Shown here piece by piece: positions 57,630-64,000 of a stretch of DNA of 64,000 nucleotides (the stretch's first letter is position 1; every line of letters begins with the position of its first letter). Where the stretch lies: contig NC_065426.1 of assembly GCF_024362695.1 (NCBI RefSeq), positions 7,966,236 through 8,030,235 on the forward strand, given 5' to 3'. The notes beneath the pieces are model-generated. The model had not been told where the DNA came from and did not search any database. It saw only the letters and a list, made by a program, of their open reading frames with translations. The stretch is from Pectinophora gossypiella. Its lineage: Eukaryota > Arthropoda > Insecta > Lepidoptera > Gelechiidae. The position numbers and the translations under genes are program-made.

Positions 57630-60448
57630 CTGGTTAACACAGTCCACATGTACTAGGGTTGCAGGAACTTAACGCAGCTTATACATAAACTCACACGCTT
57701 AATCCACGGAATAGAAGAAAGAGGTTGGAACGGCCAAGTGAGCGCGAAACGCGCGCAATACAAGTCATCACCAGCCCATTAACGTCCCCACTGCTGGGGC
57801 ACGGGCCTTCCCTATGGATGGATAGGGAGATCGGGCCTTAAACCACCACGCGGGCCCAGTGCGGATTGGTAGTTATTAACGACTGCTAATGCAACCGGGA
57901 CCAACGGCTTAACGTGCCTTCCGAAGCACGGAGGAGCTCGAGATGAAAACATTTTTTTTTGTGGTCACCCATCCTATGACCGGCCTTTGCGAAAGTTGCT
58001 TAACTTCAACAATCGCAGACCGAGCGCGTTTACCGCTGCGCCACCGAGCTCCTTAATACAAGTATGAACAAATAATTCATACTTCAACTTTGCACTCCAC
58101 TCGTCCGCAAACTTTACGACACACGGAGCTCCGCGATAGTATACATATTACAAGGTCGCCTTGTGGGCTTATACCCTGCAGGGTAAAAAATCAAATATCG
58201 ACTATCATGTAAGTATAAAAGTTCTATAGTCTCTGCTTACCCCGGTGGGAAATAGGCGTGAGTTTATGTATGTATGTATGTAAGTATATAATTTATATAA
58301 TTAGAATATGTCCAGTTGCGAATCTGTCTAGCTACGGAGGACCAATTTGTAACTATTACAATATTTTATCATTTATGTTCTTTTTAAAGAACGTCTAGGG
58401 CCCTGTGCCGAGGTTTTTATTGCCGCTTTCTCTGGCTATACAGGTTGTGCGAAACTGCAGCAGTATTAGGCGGATGAGACGATTCGATATGAAAAAAATG
58501 ACGATTCAAAGTGTAACGATGTTACCTACTGAATAAAGATATATTTTAATTTGAATAAAAAAAGGTATAATTACCTCTCGAGTTTGAGCCGAGCTTCTAT
58601 CGACATTGCTTAGCCGTGGTGGATGCCGCCGTTTCTTCTTGAGTGAATTGGCAGATCGCGGCCGTTTCTGTGAGCTAGTCGGCGCGGTCCCAGCCGCTTG
58701 CGCAGCCACTAGCGCCGGGTTGATGCGGGGTTTGCGCGTCGATGTACCTAACAAAACATTTAAACCCCTATTACACTACACGATTTCAAGGGCCCTAGTT
58801 AGTCGCGCTATTACGGCTTGACAAAATCGGGACTCCTTAACTTTTATTAAAAGTTTTAAACCACCCCAGCAGCCCTAACTTACGATATGTTGAATTTAAG
58901 TAGCGTAGTGTACTAATTAGTTTTTTATCGATGACTAACCTCATCAACCCTTGTGTTTGGTGACATGGCTCATGTAACGACTACTAGGTACATACACGGA
59001 TCATCTTACTTTCGGACAATCAGGTGACCAGCCTATGTCCTTACCAAACTAGGGATTACGAGGGATTTTTGTGATGTTTCCCAACCGAGATTCAAACCCA
59101 GGACCTCCGGATCGTGAAGCCAATGTTCAACAACTGACCACGGGTTAATACGCGCTATATCCAGGGCACCGGACCCTATCTTACCTCTTTCTTATTACTT
59201 GTTGTTAAGGATAAAGTAGTGAGACCCTATTACTAACTTAGGGTCCCTTGAAACTGTTTCATGGCCTTTAAAAATAACTTTACCTTACTTTTTGGCCTTT
59301 ACGGCTATCTTTAAGGGCTTATCAGAGGGGTTAAAAAGGCCACATCAAGGCAATTTGCGCATATAAAAGTAAGTGCGCAATGCAAAGAATAAAATGTCAA
59401 ATAGGTAGGTACCTGGAAATATTGCATTCTTAAATGAATTGCAACAATGTGGTCTTTTTAGACCCCCAGGATTCGAATTAATCTGCCCTATTTTTCCCTA
59501 AAAAAGTAGCATGAATCTACCTACCTATCTGTAACTAAATTTAAAAATACAGCAAATATTTTTTTCGATTATACCGGCTATATCTAGATACATAAATGTG
59601 ATAATAAACTAATATCAAGAAAAGGTCAACGGTCACTAACCGAACAAAAAGGAAATGACACTATAATGGAAATATTTCAATATCAGAGATATGTTTTCAA
59701 CTTAGTCGGGTTACCGGCGAAACCAGCGCCACTTATGGTGTTGGACCGTTTTGGAACTAATTTTACGATGCAATTTGTTTACATTACCGTGACATTACCG
59801 TTTCAATGAGAATTATCATTTTTCTTATTATTCGCAAACGTGTTGTAGTACTTTTACCAATTAAGTGACTCATTTAAAAAGTGACTTATTTTGTTCTATG
59901 TAGGTAGTAGTTATTACAAACTAACAATTTGGGAATTAGAGAAAGTAGGTAGGTATTAAAGTACAGTCCTATTCGATTTTATTATTACTTCTATGTCTAT
60001 CAATTTCTAGACAATTAATAAATTAAGCAGGTAGTAAAGTAACAGACTAAAAATCTAACTAGAAATAGGTTCCTAGTAGGTACCTACGAGCAAAAATCAA
60101 TGCATAACTTGGTTAGCAAATTCGTTCATTGAACTCTGGTCGAATCGAACATCACTTTTAGCTCATATTCTACACCATTTAATATTTCGAAACATACGTT
60201 GGATTAGTAATCCAGGTGGATTTGCATGAACTAATACGTTGTTAAAGCCTTTTGGAATTAAAAATGGAAAGATGTTAATCTAAAATGGAACATACATTAA
60301 TAGTTCATTTACCTTTTCTGACGTCACACATCGAGCATTTAAATGCTTCTGCATTGTTTCTATACGTGCAAACACTGCAGTCCCAATAATTTTCTTCCAG
60401 CACTTTGGAAGGCCTTTTGGCTCTCCGGACCGCATTTTTCTTGTCCAT
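57525..60448 (-). CDS. RYBP: RYBP/YAF2 homologue (RING1 and YY1 binding protein), complete in three exons
   Basis: RYBP is a chromatin protein that joins RING1B in variant Polycomb repressive complex 1 and promotes H2A ubiquitination. Minus-strand exons 60448-60313, 58747-58575 and 57629-57525 join to 137 codons plus stop. Residues 21-46 form a RanBP2-type zinc finger, WDCSVCTYRNNAEAF then KCSMCDVRKG (C-x2-C-x10-C-x2-C). TSTRKPRINPALVAAQ follows, then a basic stretch (KKKRRHPPRLSNVDRSSAQ), then VTVSGVTVVITEYKPKK, the strand pair that binds RING1B. The order and wording match animal RYBP, which is longer in vertebrates. All splice sites are GT/AG with matching phases (1/2, then 0/0). Neighbouring repeats sit only in introns. 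The gene is convergent with brp. Confidence 0.95.
57770..58056 (-). repeat. SINE-B in RYBP intron 2
   Basis: Reverse strand GGAGCTCGGTGGCGCAGCGG head to CCCCAGCAGTGGGGACG tail. Confidence 0.88.
58388..58558 (+). repeat. LINE 3' end in RYBP intron 2
   Basis: GAACGTCTAGGGCCCTGTGCC through AATAAAGATATATTTTAATT; stops about 16 bp from RYBP exon 2. Confidence 0.72.
58575..58747 (-). CDS. RYBP: RYBP exon 2
   Basis: 173 nt after TTGTTAG and before GTAATT: (G)TSTRKPRINPALVAAQAA, a proline, serine and lysine linker, and RLSNVDRSSAQTRE. GC-rich relative to its surroundings. A LINE 3' end lies in the intron about 16 nt beyond the donor. Confidence 0.95.
58774..58920. mobile_element. MITE of the CACTACACGATTTCAAGGG family, copy 2
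   Basis: TTACACTACACGATTTCAAG at left and GTAGCGTAGTGTA at right, in RYBP intron 1, 26 bp from exon 2. Confidence 0.65.
58930..59147 (-). repeat. SINE-A, decayed, in RYBP intron 1
   Basis: ACTAACCTCATCAACCC, ACTTTCGGACAATCAGGTGA and ACCTCCGGATCGTGAAGCC with an internal deletion. Confidence 0.8.
59334..59470. mobile_element. MITE of the GGCCACATCGAAGC family, decayed
   Basis: GGGTTAAAAAGGCCACATCA, GCGCATATAAAAGTAAGTGCG and AATGAATTGCAACAATGTGG. Confidence 0.75.
59475..60312 (-). other. RYBP intron 1, 5' part
   Basis: A short SINE fragment (CTGCCCTATTTTTCCCTAAA) at 59481-59512; otherwise unassigned AT-rich intron. Confidence 0.5.
60313..60448 (-). CDS. RYBP: RYBP exon 1 with start codon and zinc finger
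   Basis: ATG at 60448-60446 in the context AAAAATGG opens MDKKNAVRRAKRPSKVLEEN and then the zinc finger. The donor is GTAAAT at 60312; the last base starts a glycine codon finished by exon 2, giving the RYBP signature VRKGTSTRKPRIN. The same strand's longer open frame here (starting at a GTG, reading SDSEKWTRK) is out of frame and not the gene. Confidence 0.95.
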
Positions 60449-60720
60449 TTTTCACTATCACTCACTTCAAAAACTAACTACAACTACAGCACACGTTAAT
60501 CATGATACTTTTGAGTGATTGTAATTGTTTTTTATACAATTGTTGGAATCTTTCCGTCTTAGAATCATTATTTATAATTTTACTGTACACAAAGTGCACC
60601 AATACTCGCCATGACAGCTCGTCAATGCGCGTCGGTAAAACAGCACACAACGTCAGCGCCATTTTGGAAAACTCTGTTTTACCAACAAAGTTATTCTACA
60701 TGCTCAACAGATGGCGCAAC
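60449..60720 (-). promoter_or_regulatory. RYBP: RYBP 5' leader / likely transcription start region
   Basis: Sequence just upstream of the RYBP start codon. A CAAAATGG context ATG at 60662 opens a 62-codon frame that stops at 60474, 25 nt before the RYBP ATG. If transcribed it would be an upstream ORF; it may instead mark an initiator-like region. No TATA box was recognised. Confidence 0.35.
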
Positions 60721-60729
60721 TGACAATAT

Positions 60730-61365
60730 ATCTATCCTTCTATTAGCAATTTATATACTACATCCATCACTACTAATTCATAAATAATTTCCATATTTTT
60801 TAAAAAAGCGTGTGCCTGTTTGTTTTATTTAAAAAATAAACTTAGATATAATGGTGATATACCGCTGGAGTAGGTAGGATACTGGATACCTACCGCCGCC
60901 CCGCCGCCGCCGCACGGATCCCATTCCCATACACCATGTTTTCGCGTAGGACTTAGTAGGAATCTTGTAGGTACCTATTTGCCTGTTTCTTTTTACCAAC
61001 TTCAAAAAAGGAGGAGACTCTCAATTCGACCGTATATTTTATTTGTATTTTAAAAGTTCTTTTCATTTTAAAAGTACCTACCTACTTAGAGTAGGTAAGT
61101 AAGTTACCTACCGAGAATTATTTTTTTTATATATAAATGATAATAGTAGTACCTATCCTATTGATCAGGAAAAAAATGTTAATGAAAGCGTTCGAATTCT
61201 CTTGCTACGTAGGGACCAAAAAAGGTCTATAGAGGAGCAAATTCTAAGAAGACTACCTTTTTTTAACGTCATGTCTAAATATGTGAGTTTCTTCGGTCTG
61301 GTTACCTGCGCCTATGGGCGTTAGTTCAGCTCTACCCTGTCGTTTTTCAAGTTTAATATCGGTAT
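60730..61365. other. upstream flank of RYBP, nothing recognised
   Basis: Includes a CCGCCGCC-rich patch at 60892-60912. No gene supported. Confidence 0.4.
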
Positions 61366-61370
61366 TCTGT

Positions 61371-61622
61371 ACAGTCATGAACAATATATCTGCGAGGAAC
61401 TATAATTGGCTTTCTGTTTTTACCATAAGTTGCTACTAAATTAATTATAGCTGTTGTTTCTCCGAACATTAAATAAATAAATAAATAAATAATGTTACCT
61501 ACTTTAAGACTCTGTCGCACTAACATATTTGACGTTTAGTGAGACTTACAGTTCAATTTGTCAAAAAAGTTAATGTGGCATGGTACCAAAGTGTATACAT
61601 ATTAATGCTCGTGACCGTACCG
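61371..61622. mobile_element. TACAGTCATGAGCA MITE, interrupted copy
   Basis: Left end TACAGTCATGAACAATAT at 61371 and the rest from about 61495 (TACTTTAAGACTCTGTCGC). About 105 bp between ends in an (AATA)n tail and looks like a retro-insertion. Confidence 0.75.
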
Positions 61623-62010
61623 ATTAAATTTAATTTTAATTTAATTTAAAAAAGATGTATTGCTGTTGCACTTTCTTGTCATTTCTTCTCCTCAGCCATA
61701 ACACCTTGGGAAATGGCGTAAATTCAAAAATGTTACATATTGACCTTCAACAAGTTTATCCATGATAATTACGTTGAATAAATGATTCTGATTTCTGATT
61801 TTCCGTTTCTGTCTGTCTAAAAGACAAACAAGTAAGTCTTTCCCATACACCTACCATGTAGGTACCTACCTACTTACTTATTATAAGACAATCAGAAGTG
61901 GCGGGAGACTTTGAATAATTACTGATTCTATATCATAAAAACAGCCTAGTGGTGATGATGATGGTGGTAGTACCTGTTAAAGACGTGGACGCGTAATGGT
62001 ATGTTAATAT

Positions 62011-62376
62011 TGGCCCCGATTCCTGCAGACACCTCCTAATTTTAAATTATACCCGTCATTTTCTTATCCGCCAAAAAGGAAAGGGACGGTTGATTGTCAA
62101 CAAGTTAATTTTAAAATGAACGAATAACCCGTGTGAATAAAATAGGCATCCCTGGTATGCAATCCGTTTGACGTGCTGTCTACTTAATTCTGTCGGGTTA
62201 TTGGCCGATGTAAAATTTTTAGATGGTTGTTTTAGATTTCTGCTTAAAATTGACGTGTATTCCATTAAATTTTATGCCTGTCGATTACCCGTCCCTTTCT
62301 TTTTCAACGGATGAAAAAATGACAGGTAGGTATAACTTAAAATAAAATTAGATGGCGTTTGCAGGAATAAGCACCA
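62011..62376. mobile_element. 366-bp MITE with about 85-bp TIRs
   Basis: Left TGGCCCCGATTCCTGCAG, CCTAATTTTAAATTATACCC, TTTTCTTATCCGCC; right is the mirror, ending GCGTTTGCAGGAATAAGCACCA. Other copies at 23336, 46545 and 48366. Confidence 0.82.
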
Positions 62377-62379
62377 TTG

Positions 62380-62960
62380 TTTTATGTATGCTATGATATG
62401 ACATAAGGTGAAAATCCATCGTCGTGGAAAGGTTTACATAATCCGACAGCCTAGTTTTGCGAGTACTTACCTATCTAGATGTATACCTAAAATATATGAG
62501 TCAGTTGTAGCGATAAAATTGTAAATTCTATTTGATGTAGCTGGTGTGACACACGCCAGCGAAGGCAATTTTGTATAATACCAGGTTTTTAATCGTACCC
62601 TCAAGCTCTTATGCAGGTTGAAGGAATAATTGTACTAAACTGGTTGCCACGAGGCGGATAGGATTCTTAAATCAGTCACTAAATTAATAGTTACAGTATA
62701 TTTCGTGCCGCACAAAACATTCCCGATTTTTTTTTACCTTTACTGACGGATCGGTTAGAAAAAAAATAATTAAAATCAGCACGAAAAGTTTGTACGATAA
62801 AATACCACCGCAGATTGTGATTTGAGTCGATTGGAGGGGAAAATAAAATAAGGATTATAAATTTATTTATTTAAATGTTCTCCAACAATGTTCAGTGCAA
62901 GATAAGTTTTATGTGCATGTTAAAAGAGTATGTAGGTATTTGAATATATTGTGAATTATG
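62380..62960. other. intergenic, nothing recognised
   Basis: AT-rich unique-looking sequence. Confidence 0.45.
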
Positions 62961-62967
62961 TAACTTG

Positions 62968-63230
62968 AGGAGCTCCGTGGCGCAGCGGTAAACGCGCTCG
63001 GTCTGCGATTGTTGAAGTAAAGCAACTTTCGCAAAGGCCGGTCATAGGATGGTGACCATAAAAAAAAATCATCTCGAGCTCCTCCGTGCGTGCCGGCTGC
63101 ATTAGCAGTCGTTAATAACCACCAATCCGCACTGGGCCCGCGTGATGGTTTAAGGCCCGATCTCCCTATCCATCCATAGGGAAGGCCCGTGCCCCGGCAG
63201 TGGGGAAGTTAATGGGCTGGTGATGAGGTA
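62968..63230 (+). repeat. SINE-B, full length
   Basis: GGAGCTCCGTGGCGCAGCGG head, GGTCTGCGATTGTTGAAG, and GTTAATGGGCTGGTGATGA tail. Confidence 0.9.
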
Positions 63231-63249
63231 TGTAATGTAGGTAAAGTTA

Positions 63250-63372
63250 TGTATGAGCAATATAAACCTACCCAGTTTAGAACCCTGTCGTTTTAACATA
63301 TTTGACATTTAGTGAGACTTACACTTCAATATGTCAAAAAAGTTAATGTGACATGGTACTAAAGTGTATGTC
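63250..63372. mobile_element. TACAGTCATGAGCA MITE, partial
   Basis: ATGAGCAATATAAACCTACC, GACATTTAGTGAGACTTACA and GACATGGTACTAAAGTGTAT. Confidence 0.7.
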
Positions 63373-63925
63373 TCTATTACGTTTACAAAGATTCTTGCGT
63401 CACGTCTTCTCCTGCCATAACGCATTCCGAAATGGTGTAAAAGTTATATCGAATATAGAATCGTTAAGGAAAAGAATATATTTAAAAATAGAATCTTGAC
63501 TTTCAATAATTGTTAAAAAATGAGATAGAAATTTTGAAAGAAGGTAATATTTTTTTTTTCTATTTTGATTTCTAGATATCCTGTGGTTGCGGAGCATAAA
63601 CAGTCCGCAATAAGGCAAAGTAGGACCACGACGTGCTCAGTATCTGAAAATATAGAAACAGAATGGGTAACGTAATGTGTCGACCCAATTACTCTAGCCA
63701 TACAGGCGGCCAATCAGCTCGCGACTCTTCAGAACCCCGATACCGACCCCGCCGGCGTGGTCATTCAGCGCTTATGGCTATCGACTCACTAGGGTAGGGA
63801 TTATACACTTTCAAGGACAGAAAGTCTAATGACTGACGTTCCGATTCCAAGGTGTCATACTATCTATTATGAACCATCAATGACCCATAGTCTCTGCCCG
63901 TGAAAGGGTTAAATATTATCCTCTC

Positions 63926-64000
63926 AGACGTCGCCCGAGCCGAGGTTCGCGCCCAATTAGGCACGCTCAGGCCTGTTGTCTTAAATTTTGTACCGGGTAA
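63926..64000 (-). repeat. dispersed repeat (AGACAACAGGCCT family), runs off the window
   Basis: Reverse of 31330-31400: GCCGAGGTTCGCGCCCAATT and GGCCTGTTGTCTTAAATTTT. Confidence 0.75.

Noticed and set aside
57463..57672. 69-codon + frame
   Set aside because: Antisense of RYBP exon 3.
60280..60465. 61-codon minus-strand frame (SDSEKWTRKMRSGEPKG)
   Set aside because: It starts at GTG and overlaps RYBP exon 1 in another frame; the RYBP frame carries the zinc finger and correct splice phase.

Overview
The window is a piece of a lepidopteran (moth or butterfly) nuclear genome. It is AT-rich and intron-rich, and it is packed with tRNA-derived SINEs, LINE 3' ends and small inverted-repeat DNA transposons of kinds common in Lepidoptera. 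Species is not resolved. Two protein-coding genes can be supported, both broken into exons and facing each other.

(1) Positions 10601-37857, + strand: the 3' part of the active-zone scaffold gene bruchpilot (brp), the insect ELKS/CAST/ERC gene. The first exons lie left of the window. Sixteen exons read in one continuous frame to a stop at 33293-33295 and give a Brp-type protein (about 1687 residues visible with all exons), mostly coiled coil, ending GPAGFLKSFF. Five more exons (33966-37857) lie downstream of that stop. They encode an alternative C-terminus resembling the C-terminal half of vertebrate ELKS/CAST. The exon phases allow exon 15 to splice to either end. A GC-rich cassette exon (11967-12230) matches an ELKS segment that, from memory, fly Brp lacks. 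Reading through its donor gives a possible short isoform.

(2) Positions 60448-57525, - strand: a complete three-exon gene for RYBP (RING1 and YY1 binding protein, a Polycomb PRC1 component), 137 residues. It has a RanBP2-type zinc finger and the C-terminal RING1B-binding strand region. Its exons are too short to stand out as open reading frames.

Layout: 1-10600 is 5' intron or flank of brp filled with SINEs, LINE tails, foldback elements and Harbinger-like MITEs. 10601-33295 is the brp exons; one intron carries a 1.5-kb pogo-like transposon (14005-15526) and another a 140-bp tandem repeat. 33966-37857 is the ELKS-type tail. 38000-57500 is intergenic and repeat-rich, with hAT-like and piggyBac-like MITEs, minisatellites and LINE remnants. 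57500-60700 is RYBP. 60700-64000 is repeat-rich flank. There is no operon or shared pathway between the two genes; brp works at synapses, RYBP in chromatin.

For the repeats I use local labels: SINE-A (tRNA-like head with GGCCTCCGTGGTCCAGTGG), SINE-B (head with GGAGCTCCGTGGCGCAGCGG), SINE-C (tail region with GGTGAAGGAAAAC) and SINE-D (contains GGTGAGGTGTGGGTAC). They are descriptions, not database names.
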